Both the position numbers and the translations under genes were made by a program. DNA of 53,402 bases from positions 1 through 53,402 of the forward strand of contig JAPKZB010000053.1 of assembly GCA_026393985.1 (NCBI GenBank), written 5' to 3'. The DNA is from Acidobacteriota bacterium (GTDB taxonomy: Bacteria > Acidobacteriota > Terriglobia > Bryobacterales > Bryobacteraceae). Position 1 is the stretch's first letter. Every line of letters starts with the position of its first letter. Shown here in pieces: positions 27,617 to 35,469 of the stretch. The notes under the pieces were generated by a model. The model saw nothing but the letters and a program-made list of their open reading frames with translations. It made no database searches and was not told the origin of the DNA.

Positions 27617-28162
27617 TTAATCTAAATTGAGCATCTTCAGCGTTGTGCCGCGCTCAGCGTCGATCTTTTTCTGCAACATCATGATGGCGTAAATCAGCTG
27701 CTCCGGACGCGGCGGGCACCCAGGCACATAAACATCTACCGGAATCACCTGGTTCACCGGCACCAAAGCATAATTGCTGAAAACGCCGGTAGAAGTCGCG
27801 CACGCTCCCATCGAAATCACCCACTTCGGCTCCGGCATCTGGTTGTACAGTTGCCGAATCACCGGCGCCATCTTGTTCGAAACCCGTCCTGCGATGATCA
27901 TCAGATCCGACTGCCGGGGCGAACCGCGAAACACCTCAGCGCCAAATCGGGCAATGTCGAAACGCGAAGCGCTCATCGCCATCATCTCAATCGCGCAACA
28001 CGCCAAGCCAAATGTCATGGGCCAGATCGAGTTCTTCCGTCCCCAGTTAATCGCCTTATCAAGAGTCGTCAGCACCAGGCTGTCCGACAAATCTCCCACC
28101 CCATCCGCATCAATGCGCGCAAACAGGTCTTCGGGAGCCGACGGGAGAATTCGCTGTTCCAT
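27617..28162 (-). CDS. nuoB: NADH-quinone oxidoreductase subunit B
   Basis: Predicted 181 residues. It holds the four cysteines of the N2 iron-sulfur cluster: Cys55-Cys56 ([11 protein letters not shown]), Cys121 (ISMGACATS) and Cys149 ([15 protein letters not shown]). N2 passes electrons from NADH to quinone in complex I, in the peripheral arm at the membrane. [20 protein letters not shown] is also typical. No other nuo gene is beside it, so it is a stand-alone copy; Acidobacteria often carry more than one complex I set. It is divergent from malQ, with 87 bases between the starts holding both promoters. Confidence 0.95.
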   Translation of the reverse strand: MEQRILPSAPEDLFARIDADGVGDLSDSLVLTTLDKAINWGRKNSIWPMTFGLACCAIEMMAMSASRFDIARFGAEVFRGSPRQSDLMIIAGRVSNKMAPVIRQLYNQMPEPKWVISMGACATSTGVFSNYALVPVNQVIPVDVYVPGCPPRPEQLIYAIMMLQKKIDAERGTTLKMLNLD

Positions 28163-28249
28163 GATCAGGTCGCTTCTCCCTCCAGTATGCCACGCGCCGC
28201 CCCCGCCCGGCGATTGACCCCATCCCGGCTACACTAAAGATTCCCCCGC

Positions 28250-30433
28250 ATGGCCTCTCCGCTTCCCGCCCTCCCCTCCCAAGACCTCGACCACGCTACG
28301 GCCCAAGCGGCGGAACTGCTCGGCGTCCAATCCGTCTACTGGGATATCTGGGGCCGCGAACACCGGCCCGCACCGGCCATTCAGCGCTCCATTCTAGCCG
28401 CACTGGCCTTCCCCACCGATTCCGCCGCCGCCCTCGACGACGCCACCCGCTGCCACGTCCACACCGCCCGCCTCGCCCTGCTGCCGCCGGCGGCAGTGAC
28501 GACGCCCGCCGACCTGGACGTCCCCCTCTGCCTTCCCCACCCCTCCGGACCAGCCGCCTGGCAACTCACCCTCGAAGACGGCTCGCATCTCTCCGGCCCC
28601 TGCACGGCCAGCCCCACCGAAACCATCCAGTTCGAAGGCGCCGCCTACGATCTCGTCCCGCTCCGCCTCCCGGCCAGCCTCGCCTACGGCTATCACCGCC
28701 TCACGGTCACCTGCGCGGACCGCCAAGCCACCACCCACCTCGTTCACTGCCCGCCCGCCGCGCCCTGCCTGCCCCCCGGCCAGCGCCTGTCCGGCATCGC
28801 CGTCTCCCTCTACGGCCTGCGCTCCCACCGCAACTGGGGCGTCGGCGACACCACCGATCTCGAAGGCTTCGTCACCTGGGCCCACGCCGAGGCCGGCGCC
28901 GCCTTCGTCGCCCTCAATCCCCTCCACGCCATCGGCAACCGCCTGCCCTATAACGCCAGCCCCTACCTGCCCAACTGCACCTTCTACCGCAACTTCCTCT
29001 ACATCGACGTCGAACGCGTACCCGGCTTCAACACCAGCCCCACCTGCCAGCGCCTGCTCGCCCGCAACGCCCCGCACATCGACTCCCTGCGCCAAGCCCC
29101 GCTCGTCCAGTACGAAGCCGTCGCCCGCCTCAAACTCCGCTTCCTCAAGCAGCTCTACCGCGAATTCCGCCGCCAGCCCGACCAATCGGCCTTCTCCCAC
29201 TACGTCGCCGCCGAAGGCGAACTCCTTCGCCGCTACGCCCTCTACTGCGCCCTCGACGAAACACTCCACAAGCAGAATCCCGATGTCTGGATCTGGCCCC
29301 AGTGGCCCGCCGAACTCCAGGATCCCGACTCCCCCGCCGTCGCCGCCTTCGCCGCCGCCCACCCCCGGCTCATCGAGTTCTACTCCTGGCTCGCCTGGAC
29401 CGTCGACGAGCAACTCGCCCGCGTCCAACGCCACGCCAGAACCATCGGCATGCCCATCGGGCTTTATCACGACCTCGCCCTCGCCACCGACCGCTGCGGC
29501 TCCGACCTCTGGGCCCACCGCCCCTTCTATATGCAGGGCTGCCGCGTCGGCGCCCCGCCCGATGGCTTCGCGCCGCAAGGTCAGGACTGGGGCTTCCCCC
29601 CGCCCAACGCCCTACGCCACCAACAGGACGGCTTCCGCCTGTTCGCCGCCGCCATCCGCAACAACTGCCGCCACGGCGGCGCCCTGCGCATGGATCACGT
29701 CATGCGCTTCTTCCGGCTCTATTGGATCCCCGCCGATCGCGACGCCACCGGCGGCACCTACGTCAAGGAACACTGGCAGCCCCTGCTCCGCATCATCGCC
29801 CTCGAAGCCCACCGCGCCGGCGTCATTGTCATCGGCGAAGACCTCGGCACGGTCGAAGACTACGTCCGCCAGGCGCTCAGCGAGTTTCACGTTCTCAGCT
29901 ACCGTCTCCTCTACTTTGAACGCCACCCCGGCGGCGCCTTCAAACTCCCCGCCGACTACCCGCCGCTCGCCATCGTCAGCTCCACCACCCACGACCTGCC
30001 CACCCTCGCCGGCTTCTGGACCGGCCGCGACATCGAGGCCCGCCACGCCGCCGGACTCATCGACGAAGCCGGCTACCGCGCCCAATGGACCAGCCGCGAG
30101 TTGGACAAACAGCACCTGCTGCACGCCCTGCACCACCTCCAACTCCTCCCCCCCGGCTACCCCGATGACATCCGCCACGTCCCCGAGCTGAGCGGAGAAC
30201 TCCACAACGCCATCATCGGCTTCCTCGCCGCCACCCCTGCGCAGTTACTCGTCCTCAACCAGGAGGATCTCACCAAGGAAACCGAGCAACAGAACCTCCC
30301 CGGCGCCACCTGGCAGTATCCCAACTGGCAGCGTAAGATGCGCTACACCCTCGAAGAGTTATCCACCGACTCGCGCGTGCACGACTTCACCCGGATGTAC
30401 CGCGGCTGGCTCGAACGCACCGGCCGCATTTAG
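28250..30433 (+). CDS. malQ: 4-alpha-glucanotransferase (GH77, amylomaltase)
   Basis: Predicted 727 residues, longer than the 500-residue amylomaltases because of about 180 extra N-terminal residues, as in E. coli-type MalQ. It transfers alpha-1,4-glucan segments between maltodextrins in the cytoplasm. Visible are VSLYGLRSHRNWGVGDTTDL at the start of the barrel, the nucleophile region GGALRMDHVMRFFRLYWIPA (Asp), the acid/base region VIGEDLGTVEDYV (Glu) and the third acid in TTHDLPTLAGFW. It precedes the PspA operon by 75 bases on the same strand; co-transcription is possible but no functional link is evident. Confidence 0.93.
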   Translation: MASPLPALPSQDLDHATAQAAELLGVQSVYWDIWGREHRPAPAIQRSILAALAFPTDSAAALDDATRCHVHTARLALLPPAAVTTPADLDVPLCLPHPSGPAAWQLTLEDGSHLSGPCTASPTETIQFEGAAYDLVPLRLPASLAYGYHRLTVTCADRQATTHLVHCPPAAPCLPPGQRLSGIAVSLYGLRSHRNWGVGDTTDLEGFVTWAHAEAGAAFVALNPLHAIGNRLPYNASPYLPNCTFYRNFLYIDVERVPGFNTSPTCQRLLARNAPHIDSLRQAPLVQYEAVARLKLRFLKQLYREFRRQPDQSAFSHYVAAEGELLRRYALYCALDETLHKQNPDVWIWPQWPAELQDPDSPAVAAFAAAHPRLIEFYSWLAWTVDEQLARVQRHARTIGMPIGLYHDLALATDRCGSDLWAHRPFYMQGCRVGAPPDGFAPQGQDWGFPPPNALRHQQDGFRLFAAAIRNNCRHGGALRMDHVMRFFRLYWIPADRDATGGTYVKEHWQPLLRIIALEAHRAGVIVIGEDLGTVEDYVRQALSEFHVLSYRLLYFERHPGGAFKLPADYPPLAIVSSTTHDLPTLAGFWTGRDIEARHAAGLIDEAGYRAQWTSRELDKQHLLHALHHLQLLPPGYPDDIRHVPELSGELHNAIIGFLAATPAQLLVLNQEDLTKETEQQNLPGATWQYPNWQRKMRYTLEELSTDSRVHDFTRMYRGWLERTGRI

Positions 30434-30508
30434 CGGGAACTTTCCGCCGCCTCTTTGCGTTCGCTACGATTGTGGTTGTGCGGGTCGACCCGCACGGGAG
30501 AGGCTGCT

Positions 30509-31267
30509 TTGATTCTGGGAAAATTTTGGGGCGCTATCAGCGCCCAGCTCAATAAGATCGCCAACCTGTTCTGGGAAGCCGATCCCATCGCGCAGATGCA
30601 ACTCGAACACGATCGCGCCCTCGAGCAGATGAAGGAGGGCCGGCGCGGCCTCGAAACCTATCGTGGTCTCGTCGAACGCGTCACCCGCCAGGTGGCCACC
30701 GCTCGCGCCCACGTGCAGAAGCTGGAGGTTGAAACCAAGGCCTATCTTAAGATCGGCAACCGCGAAACAGCGGCTAAGTTCGCCCTCGAATTACAAAAGG
30801 CCAAGCAGGAACTCGCCGGCCATCTCGAGCAACTCGAGATGCACGAAACGGCCTATGAAAACAACCTCAAGAAGATCCAGCACGCCAGCCATCAATTGGC
30901 TGAAGTAAAAACCCGGATCCAGAAGTACGACGCCGAACTCAAAATGAGCGCCGCCGAAGCCGAGATCGCCGCCATCTCGGAATCGTTCAACATGAGTGTC
31001 ACCACCGACTTCGGCCAGATCGAACGCGTCATTCAGGACCGCATCGACCGCAACCGCGGCAAGGCCCGCGTCGCCGCCGACCTGTCGGGCGAAGGGATCG
31101 CCGAAATCGAAGCCCAGGAACAGTTGCAGCAGTCGCTCGCCGAAGACGCCCTGCTGCAGTTTGAAAGTGAGCTCGGCCTGCGGTCGCCCGAAACGACGCG
31201 CCTCGCCGAAACACAAAAAGATTTGGGACCGGCCGTGACCGGCCCGAAACTCACCGAACACAGCTAA
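30509..31267 (+). CDS. pspA: PspA/IM30 (Vipp1) family protein, ESCRT-III-like
   Basis: Predicted 252 residues from a TTG with GGGAGAGG upstream; the earlier in-frame ATG at 30455 would add an unrelated basic stretch. LGKFWGAISAQLNKIANLFW is the amphipathic N-terminal helix that binds membranes; long coiled-coil helices follow (AAKFALELQKAKQELAGHLE, QLAEVKTRIQKYDAELKM). PspA proteins polymerise on stressed inner membranes and repair or remodel them, as ESCRT-III does in eukaryotes. It is the first gene of a compact run with a fused ABC binding protein, ABC transporter parts and a AAA+ ATPase. The psp regulators pspF, pspB and pspC are absent. An alternative name is YjfJ-like. Confidence 0.85.
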   Translation: MILGKFWGAISAQLNKIANLFWEADPIAQMQLEHDRALEQMKEGRRGLETYRGLVERVTRQVATARAHVQKLEVETKAYLKIGNRETAAKFALELQKAKQELAGHLEQLEMHETAYENNLKKIQHASHQLAEVKTRIQKYDAELKMSAAEAEIAAISESFNMSVTTDFGQIERVIQDRIDRNRGKARVAADLSGEGIAEIEAQEQLQQSLAEDALLQFESELGLRSPETTRLAETQKDLGPAVTGPKLTEHS

Positions 31268-31289
31268 TCCGACCCGACTCTTTACTGTT

Positions 31290-32993
31290 ATGGCTCAACC
31301 CAAACCCGCCTTCTACGTCGCTGTCTTCCTTGTTGTCGCCGGCCTGGCCGGCTATGGCCTCTGGCGTTTCAGTTCGCTGCCGCAGAAAGCCGCCGGCGTC
31401 ATCTCGAAAGAGGATCTCGGTGGCGGCGCCGAAGCCCCGGACACGACCGGTATCACCACCGCCAAGGACTACAACTACGTCCCGGCGCAGAAGCTGCCCG
31501 CCGTGCAGGGCATCTCGAGCTACAAGCCCATGGCCGACCGTACCGTCCGCTTTGCCCTCAACGTGTGGGCCGGCTGGGCGCCCATCCTTCTCGCCAACCA
31601 GGGCCTGAAGCCGGGTAAGGTCTGGAAAACCCCCGCCGGCAAAGACTTCAAAGTTGAACTCGTGCTCATCGACGACCCCGTAGCCATGCGCGACGCCTAC
31701 GCCGCCGGCAACGTCCACATCGGCTGGGGCACGCTCGACATGGTCCCCCTCCTGCTCGACAGTCTGAAGAAGGATTCGCGCGTCATGCCGCGCATCTATC
31801 AGCAGGTCGATTTTTCGAACGGCGGCGACGGCATCGTCGTCCGCGACAGCATCAAGTCCGTGGCCGATCTCCGCGGCAAAACCATCGTGCTCGCGCAGAA
31901 CTCCCCGTCCCACTTCTTCGCGCTCAACGCCCTGATCAACGGCGGCGTCCAGCCCGCCGAAGTCAACTTCAAATTCACGCAGGACGCCTTTCAAGCCGCC
32001 GCCGCCTTCAACGCCGATAAGTCGCTCGCCGGCGCCGTCTCCTGGGCCCCGGATATCTACAACCTGTCGAAGGTGAAGGGCAACCGGATGCTGGTCACCA
32101 CCGCCACAGCCAACAAGCTCATCGCCGATGTCTGGTTCGCCCGCGCCGACTTTGCCAAGGATCATCCGGACATCATCGAAGGCCTCGTGCGCGGCATCTT
32201 CGACCACATGGAGCTGCTCAAAGAGCAGTCCAATAAACAGGCCGTCGCCAAGCTGATGGCCACCGCTTACTCCATCCCCGAAAGCGACGCGCTCGGCATG
32301 CTCGGCGACGCCCACGGCACCAACCACGCCGAAAACCGCGAGTTCTTCCTCAACCAGAACAACCCGACTAACTTCGAACGCACCTGGAACACCGCGTACT
32401 ATCTCTACAAGCGCATCGGCGCCGTCTCCGACAAAGTCGACTTCGATCAGGTGATGGACTTCAGTGTGATCGAAAAGCTTGGCAAGGAGCCGAAGTACGC
32501 CCAGCAGACCAACGAGTACAACGTGCAGTTCGTGCCGACCACGGCCAGCTCAGTTCAGGCTGAATCGGACGAAATTCTCACGAAAACCGTCGTCATTCAC
32601 TTCTATCCGAACTCGTTTGACCTCGCCAAGGTGGTCGTCAAGAACGTCAACGGCAAGGTCCTCGAAGAACTCTACGACCCCAACGTAAACTTCGTCGTCG
32701 AAGAGGTCGGCAAACTGGCCGGCCAGTACGGCGCCGCGCGCATCGTCATCGAAGGCCACACCGACGCGTCGATGAAGGGCCAAGTGCCCGATTCCTCGGT
32801 CAAAGATCTGGCCCTGAATCGCGCCAACGCCGTCAAGACCTCGCTCGTCAAGAAGTTCCCCACCCTGCCCACCAACCAGTTCTCCGCCAATGGCCTCGGC
32901 TGGGACCGCCCGGCCGACCCGGCCGATCCCCTGAATCACGCGAAAAACCGGCGCGTCGAAATCAAGGTCTATCCGCTCGAGGCCACGAAGTAG
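31290..32993 (+). CDS. Membrane-anchored ABC substrate-binding protein fused to an OmpA-like domain
   Basis: Predicted 567 residues. Residues about 8-26 (FYVAVFLVVAGLAGYGLW) are one membrane helix with no lipobox or clear cleavage site, so it is likely an inner-membrane anchor. Residues about 70-410 are a NitT/TauT-type periplasmic binding fold (ALNVWAGWAPILLANQGLKP, AYAAGNVHIGWGTLDMVPLL, VADLRGKTIVLAQNSPSHFF). Residues about 430-567 are an OmpA-family peptidoglycan-binding domain (VIEGHTDASM, LALNRANAVK, NHAKNRRVEIKV). It could grip membrane and cell wall at once while sensing a ligand. The permease starts two bases after its stop. The fusion is unusual. Confidence 0.88.
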   Translation: MAQPKPAFYVAVFLVVAGLAGYGLWRFSSLPQKAAGVISKEDLGGGAEAPDTTGITTAKDYNYVPAQKLPAVQGISSYKPMADRTVRFALNVWAGWAPILLANQGLKPGKVWKTPAGKDFKVELVLIDDPVAMRDAYAAGNVHIGWGTLDMVPLLLDSLKKDSRVMPRIYQQVDFSNGGDGIVVRDSIKSVADLRGKTIVLAQNSPSHFFALNALINGGVQPAEVNFKFTQDAFQAAAAFNADKSLAGAVSWAPDIYNLSKVKGNRMLVTTATANKLIADVWFARADFAKDHPDIIEGLVRGIFDHMELLKEQSNKQAVAKLMATAYSIPESDALGMLGDAHGTNHAENREFFLNQNNPTNFERTWNTAYYLYKRIGAVSDKVDFDQVMDFSVIEKLGKEPKYAQQTNEYNVQFVPTTASSVQAESDEILTKTVVIHFYPNSFDLAKVVVKNVNGKVLEELYDPNVNFVVEEVGKLAGQYGAARIVIEGHTDASMKGQVPDSSVKDLALNRANAVKTSLVKKFPTLPTNQFSANGLGWDRPADPADPLNHAKNRRVEIKVYPLEATK

Positions 32994-32995
32994 CC

Positions 32996-33799
32996 ATGTC
33001 GCTCTGGGATCTGCGCATCCCGCCGCCTGGCTACGCCGGCAAACTGCTCGGCGGGTTGACGCTGGCCGCCGTCGCCGGTTTCTGGTGGCTGGCCACGCAG
33101 GGCGCGACGCCTGAGGCGCGCTGGATCTCGCCGGTCATTCTGCCCTCGCCGGCCGAAGTCGTCGGCAGCTTCCCGGGGCTCTGGAACGAGCGCAGCCTGC
33201 TGGCCTCCATCGTCGCCACGCTGCGCCGCGTGCTGGTCGGCTTCGGCCTCGCCGCGCTGCTCGGCGTGCCGCTCGGCATCCTCGCCGGCGCCTGGCGCGT
33301 CTTCGATTCGGCCGCGGCGCCGCTGGCGCTCTTCGGCCGCAATATCCCGGTCGCCGCGCTCATTCCGCTCACCATCCTCTGGTTCGGCATTGAAGAGACG
33401 CAGAAGGTGATGTTCCTCTTCCTCGCCTGCGTCCCGTTCATCTTCTCCGATGCCGTGCGCGCCATCATCGCCGTGCCGGACCGCTACGTCGAAACGGCGC
33501 AGACGCTGGGCGCCACCTCCTGGCAGATTGTCACCAAGGTGCTCGTCGCCCTCGCCCTGCCCGATATTTATAAGAGCCTGCGCGGCCTGTTCGGCATGGC
33601 CTTCGGCTACATCATGCTCGCCGAACTCATCAACGCCGAACACGGCCTCGGCTATCTCCTTTCGACCAGCCAGCGGCGCGGTATGTCCGATCACATCATT
33701 CTGATCCTCGTCATCATCGGGCTCATCGCCTTCGGCATCGATCGCTTTCTCCTGTTCATCCAGCGCGGCCTGTTCCCCCACCGCACGGAGGCCGATTGA
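32996..33799 (+). CDS. ABC transporter permease (TauC/SsuC type)
   Basis: Predicted 267 residues with about six hydrophobic segments (LGGLTLAAVAGFWWLATQGA, VLVGFGLAALLGVPLGILAG, HIILILVIIGLIAFGIDRFL). The cytoplasmic EAA coupling loop is YVETAQTLGATSWQIVTKVL, which contacts the ATPase. The family imports nitrate, sulfonates, taurine, thiamine precursors and similar small anions; the substrate here is unknown. It starts two bases after the binding-protein stop and its own stop overlaps the ATPase TTG start by four bases, so expression is coupled. Confidence 0.92.
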   Translation: MSLWDLRIPPPGYAGKLLGGLTLAAVAGFWWLATQGATPEARWISPVILPSPAEVVGSFPGLWNERSLLASIVATLRRVLVGFGLAALLGVPLGILAGAWRVFDSAAAPLALFGRNIPVAALIPLTILWFGIEETQKVMFLFLACVPFIFSDAVRAIIAVPDRYVETAQTLGATSWQIVTKVLVALALPDIYKSLRGLFGMAFGYIMLAELINAEHGLGYLLSTSQRRGMSDHIILILVIIGLIAFGIDRFLLFIQRGLFPHRTEAD

Positions 33800-34602
33800 A
33801 AATCGTCCACTTCGACAAGGTCTCCAAAGCCTTCCCCGACGGCACCGAACACGGCCACACTGTCATCAAGGATGTTTCCTTTACGGTCGAAGACCGCCCC
33901 GGCCACGGCGAGTTCATCGGCATCCTCGGCCCGAGCGGCTGCGGCAAATCGACGATCCTCCGTCTCATCGCCGGCCTCCGGCCCCACCACCCCGCCACCG
34001 CCGGCACCGTCGAAGTGCTCGGCGGGCCCGTGCAGGGGCCGGGAGCCGACCGCGGCATGGTCTTCCAGGACTACACCTCGTTTGATAACCGCACCGTGCT
34101 CGACAACATCGCCTTCGGCCTCGAATGCGCCGGCGTCGGCCGCAAGGAGCGTACCGACCAGGCCCGCCTCTGGATCGAGAAGGTCGGCCTCAGCGTCCGG
34201 CGCGACGCCGAAAAGTTTCCCCATCAGCTCTCGGGCGGCATGCGCCAGCGCGTCGCCATTGCGCGGACGCTGATTCTCCGGCCGAAAATCATTCTGATGG
34301 ACGAACCCTTCGGCGCCCTCGACCCCGCCACCCGCCTCAACATGCAGGATCTCCTCGTCAGCCTCTGGCGGGAGCTCGAAGCCACCGTCTTCTTCGTCAC
34401 CCACGATGTGGACGAAGCGGTTTACCTCGGCGACCGGGTCTTGATCTTCTCCCCTGCCCCCGGCACCATCCTCCACAACCTCCCGGTTCCGCCGCCCGAT
34501 CGCCCGGCCCGCGAAATGCAGCGCGACCCCGCCTTCGTCAACGTCTCCCGCGAAATCGCCGATATTATTGAGAAACTGGAAGGAAAGGTCTCTGACTCCT
34601 AG
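33796..34602 (+). CDS. ABC transporter ATP-binding protein (TauB/SsuB type)
   Basis: Predicted 268 residues from a TTG that overlaps the permease stop. Walker A is GPSGCGKST, the signature is LSGGMRQRVAIAR, Walker B is IILMDEPFGALD and the H-loop is FFVTHDVDEAVYLGD, so ATPase activity is expected. An insertion of about seven residues after the first strand (EDRPGHGEFIG) is seen before Walker A. It would power the permease next door from the cytoplasmic face. Three bases separate it from the following membrane coiled-coil gene. Confidence 0.93.
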   Translation: MKIVHFDKVSKAFPDGTEHGHTVIKDVSFTVEDRPGHGEFIGILGPSGCGKSTILRLIAGLRPHHPATAGTVEVLGGPVQGPGADRGMVFQDYTSFDNRTVLDNIAFGLECAGVGRKERTDQARLWIEKVGLSVRRDAEKFPHQLSGGMRQRVAIARTLILRPKIILMDEPFGALDPATRLNMQDLLVSLWRELEATVFFVTHDVDEAVYLGDRVLIFSPAPGTILHNLPVPPPDRPAREMQRDPAFVNVSREIADIIEKLEGKVSDS

Positions 34603-34605
34603 CTC

Positions 34606-35469
34606 ATGGCCAATCTCTCCGCCGGTCTCGGTGCTTACCTCCAACGCGCGTTTCTCTACCGTTGGAACCTGCTCGTCTTTCTCGGCGCCACGGCGGCCGC
34701 GGCGATGAGCCCGATTCCCGACGTCCTCCTGCCCCTCATCGCCGCCGGCGAACTCACCTACCTCACCGCCCTCATCTCGAACGCGAAGTTCCGCCAGGCC
34801 ATCGACGCCGAACACCACCAGGCCGCCACCGAGCAATCCGCGGCCACCGCGCAGCGGTCGCTGCAGCAGATCGTCGCCACCTTCCCCTTTGAATCCCGCC
34901 AGCGCTTTGAACAGCTCCGCAACCGCTGCCTCGAGATGCGCGACATCGCCCACGGCGTCCGCGGCCGCCAGCAGGCCCCCGTCGGCGAAGACTCCAACAC
35001 CCAGGCGCTCGACCGCATGCTCTGGGTCTTCCTCCGGCTGCAAACCACGCAGCTGTACCTCCAGCGGTTCCTCGAAAAAGCGAACGAGGTCGAAATCCGC
35101 AATCGCATCCGCGAGGCCGCAGACCGCCTCGCCGCGCTCAACTCCCCCGACGAACGCATCAAGCGCTCCCTCGAAGATTCGCTCCTCGTCCAGCAGCAAC
35201 GCCTTGAAAATCACGAAAAAGCCCGGCAAAACCTCGACTACGTCCGCGTCGAATTGGACCGCATCGAAGCCAAAATTCAAGCCATCACCGAAGCCGCCGT
35301 CAACCGGCAGGATCCCGACTTCCTCACAAGCCAAATCGATTCGGCCAGCGAGAGCATGGAGTCTACCGAAAAGGCGATCAATGAGCTGCAGCAGTTGACG
35401 GGCATTGTCGAGGAGATGCAAGCCCCACCCCTGATTCTCGAGGCCGATCTGAGCCAGGTGCGCCGGTGA
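34606..35469 (+). CDS. Uncharacterised membrane protein with long coiled coil
   Basis: Predicted 287 residues. Two hydrophobic segments near the N-terminus (about residues 20-37 and 38-57, WNLLVFLGATAAAAM and VLLPLIAAGELTYLTALI) are followed by about 220 charged helical residues with heptad-like stretches (FLEKANEVEIRNRIREAADR, LVQQQRLENHEKARQNLDY). I recognise no named family. The topology suggests a hairpin in the inner membrane with a large cytoplasmic coiled coil. The gene sits between the ABC ATPase and the AAA+ ATPase with a four-base overlap into the latter, so it may be an adaptor or docking partner for PspA or the AAA+ ring. Confidence 0.75.
   Translation: MANLSAGLGAYLQRAFLYRWNLLVFLGATAAAAMSPIPDVLLPLIAAGELTYLTALISNAKFRQAIDAEHHQAATEQSAATAQRSLQQIVATFPFESRQRFEQLRNRCLEMRDIAHGVRGRQQAPVGEDSNTQALDRMLWVFLRLQTTQLYLQRFLEKANEVEIRNRIREAADRLAALNSPDERIKRSLEDSLLVQQQRLENHEKARQNLDYVRVELDRIEAKIQAITEAAVNRQDPDFLTSQIDSASESMESTEKAINELQQLTGIVEEMQAPPLILEADLSQVRR

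Noticed and set aside
33691-35421. A 576-codon minus-strand frame
   Set aside because: Antisense to the ABC ATPase and coiled-coil genes, which have intact motifs and ribosome-binding sites.
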